NCBI GenBank assembly: GCA_027063065.1
Contig: JAMOSO010000024.1
Span: 1 to 53,370 of the forward strand
Direction: 5' to 3'
Source of the DNA: Planctomycetota bacterium
Lineage (GTDB): Bacteria; Planctomycetota; JAMOSO01
Length of the DNA stretch: 53,370 nucleotides
This document shows positions 1 to 8,895 of this stretch, in pieces. Position 1 is the first letter of the stretch, and each line of letters starts with the position of its first letter. The notes beneath the pieces are model-generated. The model ran no database searches. It saw nothing but the letters and a program-made list of their open reading frames with translations, and had not been told where the DNA came from. The translations under genes and the position numbers were made by a program.

Positions 1-1
1 G

Positions 2-118
2 TTTATATCGCAAATAAAAGATTTGCACGATGCGGAGCTAGAAAAATTATCTTTAATGTTTAAATCACCAGTTGTTTTTGGGATTGTTTTAATTATATAT
101 TGCACAATATCGTTATGA
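2..118 (+). CDS. C-terminal fragment of an upstream gene, function unknown
   Basis: A reading frame is open from the left window edge to a TGA at 116-118 and gives 38 residues. It has a charged helical stretch (DLHDAELEKL) followed by a hydrophobic run (VVFGIVLIIYC) that could be a terminal membrane segment. The other forward frames close sooner or look less protein-like. It runs the same way as the efflux operon that follows about 50 bases later. No family can be named from so short a tail. The fragment could also be chance; I rate it even odds. Confidence 0.42.
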   Translation, partial: FISQIKDLHDAELEKLSLMFKSPVVFGIVLIIYCTISL

Positions 119-120
119 TT

Positions 121-151
121 GTTAAAAGTAACAATATTGTATTGTTTTAAC
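121..151. promoter_or_regulatory. Nested inverted repeat upstream of the efflux operon (candidate operator)
   Basis: Two nested dyads lie between the end of the upstream fragment and the first efflux gene. The inner one is a perfect 10-base palindrome, ACAATATTGT (131-140). It sits inside outer arms GTTAAAA (121-127) and TTTTAAC (145-151). Such dyads upstream of RND operons are often bound by TetR- or MarR-type repressors, but no such regulator gene is in the window. A weak promoter, TTGCAC (100-105) with TAAAAG 17 bases later, overlaps the site. Confidence 0.35.
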
Positions 152-168
152 TTAGTGGAAAGGTTGTT

Positions 169-1590
169 ATGTGGAAAAATTTATATAAATGTTGTTATAT
201 TGCTGTGTGTTTGTTTGTTGTTTCGTGTAATACTAATCGTGATAAATATGTATACGAAAATATCAAATTACCAAGTCATTTTGAGCATAAAGAAGCTGAA
301 GTAAAAAAAATTAATTCAAATATGAGTTTAGCTCAATTGGTTAAATATGTTTTAGCTAATAATAAAAATATAAAACAAGCTGAACTTAGAATTATTAAAT
401 CTAGTTATTTAACTAAAATAAGTAAGTCAAGGTTTTTGCCAACCCTAGATTTACATATTGAAGCTATGCGTAGTAATAGACCTTCTAATTATCTTTTTAA
501 GAGCATAGATCAATCATCATTGCAAGCAGGAGTTGATTTTAATAATCCTGGGATTATTGATAATTTTGGTACTGATTTAAGATTAAATTATAATTTGTAT
601 AATGGTGGTTTAGATTTATTAAATCAATGGCAGGCGCAAACAGGGTTGAGTTTACAAAGATTAAATTATCAAAGTCTTAGTAATACTTTAATCGCATCTG
701 TTATTAATGCTTGGTATAATCTTAAAGCAGCAAATGATTATATATGTATTGCTCAAGAATCGGCCAAGACAATAAGTGTACAATTAAAGCATAGTCAAAA
801 AAGATTTTCTGCTGGCGGGGATACCTTAAAAAGTGATATTTTAGCATTGCAAGTTAGACTTGCCCAAGCCGAAGAATCAATTTTATTAGCTAAAAATAAC
901 AAAGCATTATTAATGGCGTCATTAGCAACTTTAATGGGTTTAGATGCAGATCGACAAATTATTTTATCTGATGATGATAGTTTTTGTAATTATAAATATC
1001 CAAACGCTTATGAAATTGGTTTAAAGATAGCTTTACAAACACGGCCAGAATTAAAATCTTGGCATAAGAAAGTAGAATTGTCGGCTATAGAAAAAGAAAA
1101 AGCTCAATCAAGTTATATGCCAAAATTAAATTTAATGGGTAGTGTTGGATTTGATGATGCAGATATGAAGTATGATTTTTCTAATCAAAATTGGATGATA
1201 GCTTTGGGAGTCGATTGGAATATATTTAATGGTATGAGCAATTATAATAATTTAAAGTCGGCAAAAATAGCTTTAAAAGAAGCTTTGCGCGCTGATGAAC
1301 AAGCTACTTTAATGGTACAATTAGACGTTAAAAAAGCATACTTAAATAAATTAGCTAGTATGGCACGCAAAAAAGTTACTAAAACAGCAATTAAGGCTTC
1401 CGCAGAAAATTTAAAATTAGTTCAATTACAATATCGTGAAGGTGCTGTAGATATAACTAGATATTTACAGGCAGAATTAGCTTTAACTAGTGCAAAGTTG
1501 CATAATGTTGAAGCGGGTTATGAATGTAAAAAAGCCTATGCTCAAATAATGCGTTCAATAGGTTTGTTTGCAAATAGGAGAATAAAATGA
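169..1590 (+). CDS. TolC/OprM-family outer membrane efflux lipoprotein
   Basis: This is the outer-membrane channel of a tripartite efflux pump. The N-terminus has a short basic start, a hydrophobic stretch and a lipobox ending VVSC (Cys20), so a lipid-anchored OprM/NodT-type protein is predicted. The 473-residue length fits the family. The rest shows the two long helix/beta repeats of TolC proteins, the first with RFLPTLDLHIEAM and the second with SSYMPKLNLMGSVGF followed by a NIFNG strand. ATG at 169 has AAAGG upstream. The stop overlaps the start of the adaptor gene as ATGA, so the three pump genes form one operon. The substrate cannot be told from the sequence. Confidence 0.93.
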   Translation: MWKNLYKCCYIAVCLFVVSCNTNRDKYVYENIKLPSHFEHKEAEVKKINSNMSLAQLVKYVLANNKNIKQAELRIIKSSYLTKISKSRFLPTLDLHIEAMRSNRPSNYLFKSIDQSSLQAGVDFNNPGIIDNFGTDLRLNYNLYNGGLDLLNQWQAQTGLSLQRLNYQSLSNTLIASVINAWYNLKAANDYICIAQESAKTISVQLKHSQKRFSAGGDTLKSDILALQVRLAQAEESILLAKNNKALLMASLATLMGLDADRQIILSDDDSFCNYKYPNAYEIGLKIALQTRPELKSWHKKVELSAIEKEKAQSSYMPKLNLMGSVGFDDADMKYDFSNQNWMIALGVDWNIFNGMSNYNNLKSAKIALKEALRADEQATLMVQLDVKKAYLNKLASMARKKVTKTAIKASAENLKLVQLQYREGAVDITRYLQAELALTSAKLHNVEAGYECKKAYAQIMRSIGLFANRRIK

Positions 1591-2630
1591 TTATAAAAAA
1601 AATAATTTTACACACATTTACTTTTGGTATTTTGTTTTGCGCTTTTACAAATTCTGTTAAAGCTAAACAACATATCATAGAAGTAGATAATTTAATACCA
1701 ACTAAAACTTTAAAAATTAGTTATATTAAAAAACCTCAATATTGCATAGCTGTCGGTAGTGTAAACGCTACAGAACATTGTTTTTTATCCGCTCGTATAC
1801 CAGCACATATCGTTAAAATTAATATAACAGATGGTCAAGTTGTTAAAAAAAATCAAGTGTTAGCTGAACTTGACAACAGGATATATCTTGCTCGGTTAAA
1901 TCAGGCAAAAAAAATTGTGGATGCTACTAAAGCGATGTTAGTTCAAGCAAATCAAACTAAGAAAAGAATAGAAAAACTTTACAATTCAGAGGTGGCCACT
2001 CAAAAGTCTTTAGAACAATCTCAGGCTAATCAATTGCGTTTAAAAGCAGATTACGAAAGAGCCTTGTTTGGACTTGATGAAGCTAAAACTTACTTAAGCT
2101 ATACTAAAATCATTAGCCCTTATGATGGTGTTATTAAAAAATGTTTTGTTGAAGTTGGTGAAAATATCAATCCTGCTCAAAAGTTATTTGCAATATATAA
2201 TCCATCTCAAATGCAGGCGGAAGTAAAGGTAGGTGAAAGTTTAATATCAAATATTAAAATAGGTGATGTTTTGACGGCAACAATAGCCAAACAAACCTAT
2301 AATGTTACGGTTAATGAAATCTCACCAATAGTTAATCAGTTTTCTCGTAGTTTTTTAATAAAAGCTTTATTGCCAAAGAATATCAAATCAATTTTGCCAG
2401 GTGTTTATTGCAGTGTTAATATTTTATGTGGTAAAAATAATACTATTTTAGTGCCACTTAATTGTGTTAAAAGTACAGGACAATTAAGCACTGTTTTAGT
2501 AAAAAATAATCAAGGTATTTGGCAACGCAAATCTGTTAGGGTGGGACAAAAAACTAATAAACAGATAGAAATTTTATCTGGATTAAAAGAGGGTGATATT
2601 ATTGGGGTAGATAATTATGCAAACAAATAA
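1587..2630 (+). CDS. RND efflux periplasmic adaptor subunit (HlyD/MFP family)
   Basis: This is the membrane-fusion protein that links the inner-membrane RND pump to the outer-membrane channel. The 347 residues begin with a signal-like hydrophobic segment (FTFGILFCAFTNSVKA). A lipoyl half-motif follows (ARIPAHIVKINITDGQVVKKNQVLAELD, about residues 70-97), then a coiled-coil hairpin (about 100-165) and the second lipoyl half (TKIISPYDGVIKKCFVEVGE). The beta-barrel and membrane-proximal domains end at GLKEGDIIGVDN. The start overlaps the channel gene by 4 bases and the end overlaps the permease gene by 14 bases. Tight overlaps imply coordinated translation of the three subunits. Confidence 0.93.
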   Translation: MIIKKIILHTFTFGILFCAFTNSVKAKQHIIEVDNLIPTKTLKISYIKKPQYCIAVGSVNATEHCFLSARIPAHIVKINITDGQVVKKNQVLAELDNRIYLARLNQAKKIVDATKAMLVQANQTKKRIEKLYNSEVATQKSLEQSQANQLRLKADYERALFGLDEAKTYLSYTKIISPYDGVIKKCFVEVGENINPAQKLFAIYNPSQMQAEVKVGESLISNIKIGDVLTATIAKQTYNVTVNEISPIVNQFSRSFLIKALLPKNIKSILPGVYCSVNILCGKNNTILVPLNCVKSTGQLSTVLVKNNQGIWQRKSVRVGQKTNKQIEILSGLKEGDIIGVDNYANK

Positions 2631-5600
2631 TTCAATATTACCAAATGATGATAGACCAACAGGATTTCTTTCCAAAATTGTAGGAACATTTCTTGAAGGA
2701 CAAATGGCTATAGTTTTAATTGTAGCCTCATTGGTATTAGGATTAGCTGCTATTTTTTTAACTGCCCGTGAAGAAGAACCGCAGATTGTTGTGCCTATGG
2801 CAGATGTGTTTGTGAGTTGTCCAGGTTCAAGTGCAAATGAAATAGAAAAATTAGTTACTACTCCTTTAGAAAAATACCTTTGGCAAATAGACGGTGTTGA
2901 ACATGTGTATTCAGTTAGTAATCGCGGAGGGGCTGTGGTAACCGTAAGGTTTTTTGTAGGGGAAAACAGAGAAGATTCTTTAGTAAAGTTATATAATAAA
3001 ATAAATTCACATATTCAATATGTTAACAATAATGTTGCAAATTGGTTGATAAAACCAGTTGAAATTGATGATGTACCGATAGTAACTGTAAGCTTGCATT
3101 CAACGGACGCCACCATGTATCAACTGCGCAGGGTTGCCGATGAAGTTGTAGCACGTTTAGAGCCAATTGAAAATATCTCGCGCACCAGAATAGTAGGGGG
3201 TAGTTTACGTCAGTTAAGGGTCGATATTAATCCAGATGCACTAAAGGCTTATGGACTAGATATAAAAGAAGTTCAGCAAATAATAAAGGCATCAAATACG
3301 GTTATAGATGCTGGCGAATTTATTCATAATAATAAAAACAATTTAATAAGCAGTGGAAAGTTTTTTAATGATTTAAATGAGGTTAAAAATGTAGTAGTAG
3401 GGGTCAAAAATATAACGCCTATATACTTAAAAGATATTGCTAAAGTATATGATGGGGCTCAAGAATTACATACATATACCCGAATAGGCTCTTTTGATTG
3501 GAAAGAAACTCAAAATGCAGTAACAATTGCCATAGCAAAAAAAAGAGGCACAAATGCTGTTACTGTCTCAAAAGATGTTTTAGAAAAACTGCATAATTTA
3601 TCTCAAAATGTTATACCGACTAATATTCAATATACAATAACCCGCAATAACGGTGAACAGGCCGATCAAAATGTAAATAATTTATTAAGTTCATTGGTAT
3701 TTGCTATGGTATCTGTAGTGGTGCTTTTGATTTTTACGTTAGGTTGGCGTGAAGGCTTAATCGTTGCGCTTGCCGTGCCTATTAGTTTTGCTTTAGCATT
3801 ATTTGTTAATTATATAAGCGGATACACCATAAACCGAGTAACTTTATTTGCTTTAATTTTAACTTTAGGCTTAGTTGTAGACGACCCAATAACAAATGTT
3901 GATAATATACAAAGGCATATATTAAAAGGTAAACATAAGCCATTTAATGCAACATTGTGGGCTGTAAAAGAAGTGTTGCCACCAGTTATAATGTCGACAG
4001 TAGCAATTATTGTCAGTTTTTTACCTATGTTTTTTATAACTGGTATGATGGGGCCGTACATGGAGCCAATGGCTGTTAATGTGCCTTTAACAGTTACTAT
4101 GTCTACTATTGCGGCGTTGTCAGTGGTGCCTTGGGCGGCATATAATCTGTTAAAGAAAAAATCTGGTTTAGCTAATTTAGAAAATGATAATTCTAATGGT
4201 AAAAATAAAACATCGTTTCTAAAAAAGATATATACATCATTTATGCAACCTTTATTAAACTCTGCTAAAAATAGGTGGGCATTGTTAGGCGCTATAGTTT
4301 TATTGTTGGGGTTTTCGGCTTTATTGGTTGTGATGCGCTTAGTTCCAATGAAGATGTTACCATTTGCCAATAAAGATACACTGCAATTGGTAATTGATAT
4401 GCCAGAAGGCTCGTCATTAGAACTTACAGATGCTGTAGTAAGAGACTTTGAGCAATATTTATTGAAGCAACCTCAAATTGAAAGTTTTCAAAGTTATGTT
4501 GGTGTCAATAGTCCTATGGATTTTAACGGATTAGTGAGACATTATTATCTACGAAATCAACCTCACATTGCAGATATACATATTAATTTGATATCAAAAA
4601 AAATACGGCAAGAACAAAGTCATAATTTAGCATTATCTTGGCGTCACGATTTAGAAAAAATAGCTCAAAAACATAATGCTAAATTAGCTATTGTAGAACA
4701 ACCTCCTGGCCCACCAGTTTTTGCGACTATTACTGCAGAAATTTATGGTAATTTACAATCGGCTTATGCAGATATTTTAAAGGGTGCCGATATAGTTAAA
4801 GCTAAAATGGTTAAAGAACCAGGTGTGTGTGATGTAAATTCAACTATCGAGGCCAAACATTTTAGATACGAATTTATAGTGGATAAAACTAAGGCGGCTT
4901 TACATGGCATCAGTATCTCAGATATAAATGCTAGTTTAGCTATGTTTGTTGGCGGTCTTAAGGCTGGAGATTTACACTTAGAAAATCAAAGAAATGCTGT
5001 GCCAATTTTTATTAGTTTAGCCAGAAAAGATAAGGCTCATTTACAGCAATTAAAACATATTAGTATTAAATCAAAAACAGGATTGTTAATAGATTTAAAT
5101 GAGTTGGGATATTTTAAAAAGGTAATTGCTTCACAGCCTATATATCACAAAGATTTAAAAAGGGTTGCATTTGTAATGGCTGATACAGCTGGTCGTGCTC
5201 CAGGAGAATGTGTATTGGATTTGGCATCCTTTTTTAATAAAAATCCTTTACCTAATAATGTTCATATAAACTGGTCAGGTGAAGGAGAATGGAAAATTAC
5301 TATCAGAGTTTTCAGAGACTTAGGCCTAGCCTTTGGAGCTGCAATGATTGGCATATATATATTACTTATTATACAGACAAGTTCTTTTATTATGCCATTA
5401 GTAATTATGAGTGCCATACCATTAACAGCTATCGGTATTATGCCAGGATTTTGGTTGTTAAATATTATAACTAATCATCCTATAGGCGGCTATGACACGC
5501 CTGTATTTTTTACAGCAACTGCAATGATTGGTATGATTGCTCTTGGTGGTATAGTTGTTAGAAATTCAATAGTTTTAATTGAATTTATCGAAGACAATTT

Positions 5601-5835
5601 AAAAACTGGGGCTACATTACAGGAAAGTATTTTAGACTCTGGAGTGGTCAGAATGCGACCTATTTTATTAACTGCAGCTACAACAGCACTAGGGGCAGTA
5701 CCAATTACATTAGATCCGATTTTTTCTGGTTTAGCATGGTCATTGATATTTGGATTATTTGCCTCGACCGTTTTTACTCTTTTTGTAGTGCCAACTTTGT
5801 ATTATATGATTTATAAAAAGGCTAAGATTAATTGA
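2617..5835 (+). CDS. RND-family efflux permease
   Basis: This is the inner-membrane, proton-driven pump subunit. At 1072 residues it has full RND length with 12 predicted membrane helices and two large periplasmic loops. The proton-relay pair Asp422-Asp423 is present in TM4 (GLVVDDPITNVDN). In TM10 the position matching AcrB Lys940 is Arg982 (GIVVRNSIVLIEF), as in a branch of uncharacterised RND pumps rather than the AcrB type. The EEPQIVVPMADVFV segment after TM1 also belongs to that branch. The gene closes the efflux operon and its last 8 bases overlap convergent gluQ. The substrate is unknown; drug, lipid or metabolite export are all possible. Confidence 0.94.
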   Translation: MQTNNSILPNDDRPTGFLSKIVGTFLEGQMAIVLIVASLVLGLAAIFLTAREEEPQIVVPMADVFVSCPGSSANEIEKLVTTPLEKYLWQIDGVEHVYSVSNRGGAVVTVRFFVGENREDSLVKLYNKINSHIQYVNNNVANWLIKPVEIDDVPIVTVSLHSTDATMYQLRRVADEVVARLEPIENISRTRIVGGSLRQLRVDINPDALKAYGLDIKEVQQIIKASNTVIDAGEFIHNNKNNLISSGKFFNDLNEVKNVVVGVKNITPIYLKDIAKVYDGAQELHTYTRIGSFDWKETQNAVTIAIAKKRGTNAVTVSKDVLEKLHNLSQNVIPTNIQYTITRNNGEQADQNVNNLLSSLVFAMVSVVVLLIFTLGWREGLIVALAVPISFALALFVNYISGYTINRVTLFALILTLGLVVDDPITNVDNIQRHILKGKHKPFNATLWAVKEVLPPVIMSTVAIIVSFLPMFFITGMMGPYMEPMAVNVPLTVTMSTIAALSVVPWAAYNLLKKKSGLANLENDNSNGKNKTSFLKKIYTSFMQPLLNSAKNRWALLGAIVLLLGFSALLVVMRLVPMKMLPFANKDTLQLVIDMPEGSSLELTDAVVRDFEQYLLKQPQIESFQSYVGVNSPMDFNGLVRHYYLRNQPHIADIHINLISKKIRQEQSHNLALSWRHDLEKIAQKHNAKLAIVEQPPGPPVFATITAEIYGNLQSAYADILKGADIVKAKMVKEPGVCDVNSTIEAKHFRYEFIVDKTKAALHGISISDINASLAMFVGGLKAGDLHLENQRNAVPIFISLARKDKAHLQQLKHISIKSKTGLLIDLNELGYFKKVIASQPIYHKDLKRVAFVMADTAGRAPGECVLDLASFFNKNPLPNNVHINWSGEGEWKITIRVFRDLGLAFGAAMIGIYILLIIQTSSFIMPLVIMSAIPLTAIGIMPGFWLLNIITNHPIGGYDTPVFFTATAMIGMIALGGIVVRNSIVLIEFIEDNLKTGATLQESILDSGVVRMRPILLTAATTALGAVPITLDPIFSGLAWSLIFGLFASTVFTLFVVPTLYYMIYKKAKIN

Positions 5836-6685
5836 TAACTACATATTGTTTTGCATATTGTAAAATTTTTTCAATAGACATATTGTTCTCGCGCATATTT
5901 TTTATGCTAGTTGCACCTGTTGATTTTGATAGTTTTTTGCCGTGTTTGTCTAGCACTAAAGGAAGGTGTAACCATTTAGGTATATGCCAGCCTAAAGCGT
6001 TATAAATCAGTATTTGTCTAGCAGTTGATAGTAATAAATCTTGCCCCCGTACAACTTCGGTAATTTGCATATAGTGGTCATCTGCCACTACTGCTAATTC
6101 ATAAGTTGGGCTATTGTCTTTACGCCAAATTAAAAAATCTCCAAAATCAATATTTGTTTGAAATGTTTGCATTCCTAAATTTTGATCAAAAAACTCAACT
6201 GTATAATTGTCTGGCACACGAAAACGCCAATTGATATTAGGATTAGCTTTGTATTGTTGAATGTATGTGGGGCGTAATTTTTTAGAATAAACCACTTCGT
6301 TATATTTATTTGTTTTACTTACGCTATTTATTGTCTTGCGAGAATGCTCGCACGGATAAATATAACCGTTAGCTATTAGTTGCAACCATATTTTATGATA
6401 TCGCTTATAACATAAGCTTTGCTTGTATGGTGCAAATTTACCTCCAATATCGGGGCCTTCATGCCATTTAAAGCCTAACCATTTTAAATCTTCAATGGCA
6501 CTGTTACAGTATTGAGTTTTACTTCTTAGCGAGTCTATATCTTCTAATCTAAATATTAAACGTCCATTTTTATTTTGATTTCTTTGGCTAACACTTAAAA
6601 AAGTTGCAATATGCCCTATGTGTAAATAACCACTGGGTGTAGGGGCTATGCGTGTTCTATAGGTGGTTAATTGTTTATTTTCCAT
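5828..6685 (-). CDS. gluQ: Glutamyl-Q tRNA(Asp) synthetase
   Basis: GluQ enzymes activate glutamate and attach it to queuosine at position 34 of tRNA(Asp). The 285-residue protein has the class I catalytic core of GluRS without the anticodon-binding domain, which separates it from GltX (about 470 residues). The HIGH-type motif is PSGYLHIGH near residues 17-25 and the KMSKS-type motif is KLSKS near 255. The zinc knuckle of the family (C-x-C, then Tyr and Cys) looks degraded: CEHSRK replaces C-x-C and no later Cys is seen, so zinc is probably not bound. It overlaps the sigma-54 regulator upstream by 19 bases and the RND permease by 8 bases convergently. Confidence 0.9.
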   Translation of the reverse strand: MENKQLTTYRTRIAPTPSGYLHIGHIATFLSVSQRNQNKNGRLIFRLEDIDSLRSKTQYCNSAIEDLKWLGFKWHEGPDIGGKFAPYKQSLCYKRYHKIWLQLIANGYIYPCEHSRKTINSVSKTNKYNEVVYSKKLRPTYIQQYKANPNINWRFRVPDNYTVEFFDQNLGMQTFQTNIDFGDFLIWRKDNSPTYELAVVADDHYMQITEVVRGQDLLLSTARQILIYNALGWHIPKWLHLPLVLDKHGKKLSKSTGATSIKNMRENNMSIEKILQYAKQYVVIN

Positions 6686-8163
6686 TTTTTAATACGTGAA
6701 TTTAATGTGGTAGGTTTTATTCCCAATAAATTTGCAGCCCCATCTATCCCGTATATTTTATGATTACATATTTTTAATGCTCTTATTGTATTTTGAATTT
6801 CAAAATCGCGCATTTCATTTTCATTTAATATTTTATTTTTATCATCTATTTTGATTTGACAATGATTAATGTTGGTTATGTTGTTATGTGGTAAATAAAA
6901 TTTTAAAGTACCATTTTGGCTTTCTATTAATGCACGCTCGATGATGTTTTGTAATTCTCGTACATTACCTGGCCAACTATAGCTTTGTAATTGATAAATA
7001 TTTTGTGGATTTAAATTAATATGTTTTATGTCATATTTTAAACAAAGTTTTTGTATGAAGGTTTCGGCTAAAATAGGTATATCTTCGATGCGATTTTTTA
7101 GAGCTGGCAATTCAATAGGAAAGACATTTAACCTGTAATATAAGTCTTTGCGAAAAGTGCCTTTTTTTACCATATCAAATAAATTGCGATTTGTTGCACA
7201 AACTATGCGCACATTTATTTTTCGTGTTTTTGTTTCGCCAAGTTTTTCATATTCGCCTTCTTGCAATACTCTCAATAGCTTACTTTGCAATTCTAATGGG
7301 ATTTCGCCTATTTCATCTAAAAACAAAGTGCCTTGGTGAGCCAATTGAAATCGTCCGTTTTTATCTTTTATTGCACCCGTAAATGCCCCTTGGGCATGTC
7401 CAAAAAACTCTGATTCGTATAATTCACGTGGAATAGAAGCGCAATTTGTTTTTACCAATTGCATATTTGCCCGTTTACTATTGCGATGAATAGCATTTGC
7501 TATTAATTCTTTGCCTGTTCCAGATTCTCCACTAATTAATACTGCGGCATCAGTTGGGGCAACTAAATTTATTTGTTTTAATACGGCATTTATAGATGCT
7601 GAAATGCCGATTATTTCGTTGTTTTTTTGACAAGCCACTACAGTATTGTTGTCTTTAATATTTAATGTATTGATATAATTTTTAGCAAGCTCTCGTGAGT
7701 TGTATACAGCGGATGCTATGATGTTAGCTATATCATTAAATTTAGTTAATTCTGCTTGACTTAATGAGATAAAACTTAGCAAATCCATAGTGCCTAAAGA
7801 CTCTTTTAAATATGTTAATGGAAATACAGCAAAACTTTTTAGGTAATCGTCTTGCAAGTCTGCAATAAATTGCAATCTGTCACTGGCTGCGCATTTATAA
7901 ATCATTTTATTAATCATATTGTTTATAAATGGCTTATGTAGTTTTGTTTGTGTTGAAACTTTATGTAAACAAGAGGTGCCGTTTACACAGTTTTTTGGTT
8001 TATCGCAATCAGTACAGCGTGAAAATGGTAATTTTAATGATATGTTTATTTGGGCTATATTTGCCTGTTGAAATATTAAACTGATTGCTTCTTGGGCAAT
8101 TTCTTCTGGATTACATTTGGTGACTAATCCATTTAAAAATTTTTGTATTTTTTTTATATCCAT
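6667..8163 (-). CDS. Sigma-54-dependent transcriptional activator with GAF-like sensor, AAA+ and Fis-type HTH domains
   Basis: This is a bacterial enhancer-binding protein that opens sigma-54 promoters. Numbering from an upstream ATG at 8190, residues 20-170 look like a GAF sensor, followed by the AAA+ domain with Walker A GESGTGKE (221-228), the sigma-54 contact loop GAFTGA (268-273), Walker B LFLDEIGE and an arginine-finger region. A Fis-like helix-turn-helix ends the protein (AANLLGIKPTTLNSRIKKW). No receiver domain is present. The sensor holds four cysteines (59, 62, 68, 74) that could bind metal or an Fe-S cluster. I place the start at 8163 (MDIKKIQKF) because the nine upstream codons look unlike a domain; neither start has a clear SD. 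It faces away from the sigma gene at 8334, its likely target. Confidence 0.9.
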   Translation of the reverse strand: MDIKKIQKFLNGLVTKCNPEEIAQEAISLIFQQANIAQINISLKLPFSRCTDCDKPKNCVNGTSCLHKVSTQTKLHKPFINNMINKMIYKCAASDRLQFIADLQDDYLKSFAVFPLTYLKESLGTMDLLSFISLSQAELTKFNDIANIIASAVYNSRELAKNYINTLNIKDNNTVVACQKNNEIIGISASINAVLKQINLVAPTDAAVLISGESGTGKELIANAIHRNSKRANMQLVKTNCASIPRELYESEFFGHAQGAFTGAIKDKNGRFQLAHQGTLFLDEIGEIPLELQSKLLRVLQEGEYEKLGETKTRKINVRIVCATNRNLFDMVKKGTFRKDLYYRLNVFPIELPALKNRIEDIPILAETFIQKLCLKYDIKHINLNPQNIYQLQSYSWPGNVRELQNIIERALIESQNGTLKFYLPHNNITNINHCQIKIDDKNKILNENEMRDFEIQNTIRALKICNHKIYGIDGAANLLGIKPTTLNSRIKKWKINN

Positions 8164-8181
8164 AAAACAAATATAACGAAA

Positions 8182-8229
8182 TATCGTCATCGAACAACGA
8201 TAATTAGTTTAAAACTATATTTCGTTGTT
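8182..8229. promoter_or_regulatory. Cluster of ACGA/TCGT dyads, candidate enhancer for the sigma-54 activator
   Basis: Two interleaved dyads occur in the divergent region: TATCGT (8182-8187) with ACGATA (8197-8202), and AACAACGA (8193-8200) with TCGTTGTT (8222-8229). They lie about 65-110 bases upstream of the predicted -24/-12 promoter at 8293, a normal place for an upstream activator site. They also sit just upstream of the activator's own gene, so they could serve autoregulation. This is read directly from the sequence; binding is inference. Confidence 0.4.
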
Positions 8230-8292
8230 GTAGGTATATATGTTTAAATCTGTAAATGGTTTTAATAAAAGGCTTTAGCTAAATTTAAAACA

Positions 8293-8310
8293 TTGGCATA
8301 CTTATAGCTG
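8293..8310 (+). promoter_or_regulatory. Sigma-54 (-24/-12) promoter of the ECF-like sigma gene
   Basis: The segment TTGGCATACTTATAGCTG has the invariant GG (8295-8296) and GC (8307-8308) separated by exactly 10 bases, with a good TTGGCA at the -24 element. The -12 element is weaker (TAGCT in place of TTGCA/T). Transcription would begin near 8320, just before AGGAG (8324-8328) and the ATG at 8334. A sigma-54 activator gene lies divergently next door. No good sigma-70 promoter is evident here. Confidence 0.55.
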
Positions 8311-8333
8311 TTAAATAATAAATAGGAGATATT

Positions 8334-8894
8334 ATGTTAACAAATGATGAATTTAGTCAACTTATAACCAATTACCAAGGTGAGTTTACTGGTTATTTAA
8401 ATAGAATTTTAAACGATCGCAGTAAAATAGAAGATGTCTTAAGTGATGCTATTTTATCTGCGTATGCTGGGCTTAGTAAATTTGAAAAAGGTACTAACTT
8501 TAGAGCATGGATGTATCGCATAATTTTAAATAAAGTATTTGTGGCAAACCGTGAAACTAAAAGAATGATGGTTAACTCTGAGTTGGTAGAAAAAATAGAG
8601 CCCAGTTTATATGATACAGATATTTATAATAATCCAGAAAGTGTAGTGGATAAATGCGATGATGAAGTAGCCTTAGCTTTAAATCAATTAAATAAACAGC
8701 AATTAAAATGTTTAATTATGCAAACAGTGGAGTCTTATTCTTATCAAGAGATTGCCAAAAAACTAGATATGCCATTAGGCACTGTAATGACTAATATTTC
8801 AAGAGCCAGAAGTAAAATGCGTAGAATACTAGGCGATTATGCCTTGTCGCGCGGTTTATGCGCAGGGGCGCATCGCTATTTTGCGGTGGCGTGA
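8334..8894 (+). CDS. ECF-type sigma-70 family RNA polymerase sigma factor
   Basis: The 186-residue protein has two sigma domains only. Region 2 covers about residues 8-75 (LSDAILSAYAGLSKFEKGTNFRAWMYRI, with the FRAWMYRI -10 contact helix). Region 4 covers about 120-175 (YSYQEIAKKLDMPLGTVMTNISRARSKMRRIL, a helix-turn-helix for the -35 box). The ATG is preceded by AGGAG at 6-base spacing. No anti-sigma factor is adjacent; the next gene is convergent. The sigma-54-like promoter ahead of it implies a cascade in which the GAF-AAA+ activator switches on an alternative sigma factor. Its regulon is unknown. Confidence 0.9.
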   Translation: MLTNDEFSQLITNYQGEFTGYLNRILNDRSKIEDVLSDAILSAYAGLSKFEKGTNFRAWMYRIILNKVFVANRETKRMMVNSELVEKIEPSLYDTDIYNNPESVVDKCDDEVALALNQLNKQQLKCLIMQTVESYSYQEIAKKLDMPLGTVMTNISRARSKMRRILGDYALSRGLCAGAHRYFAVA

Positions 8895-8895
8895 T

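Noticed and set aside
3810-4370. Long minus-strand frame inside the RND permease gene
   Set aside because: It is a shadow of the permease: no ribosome-binding site and low-complexity composition unlike a real protein.
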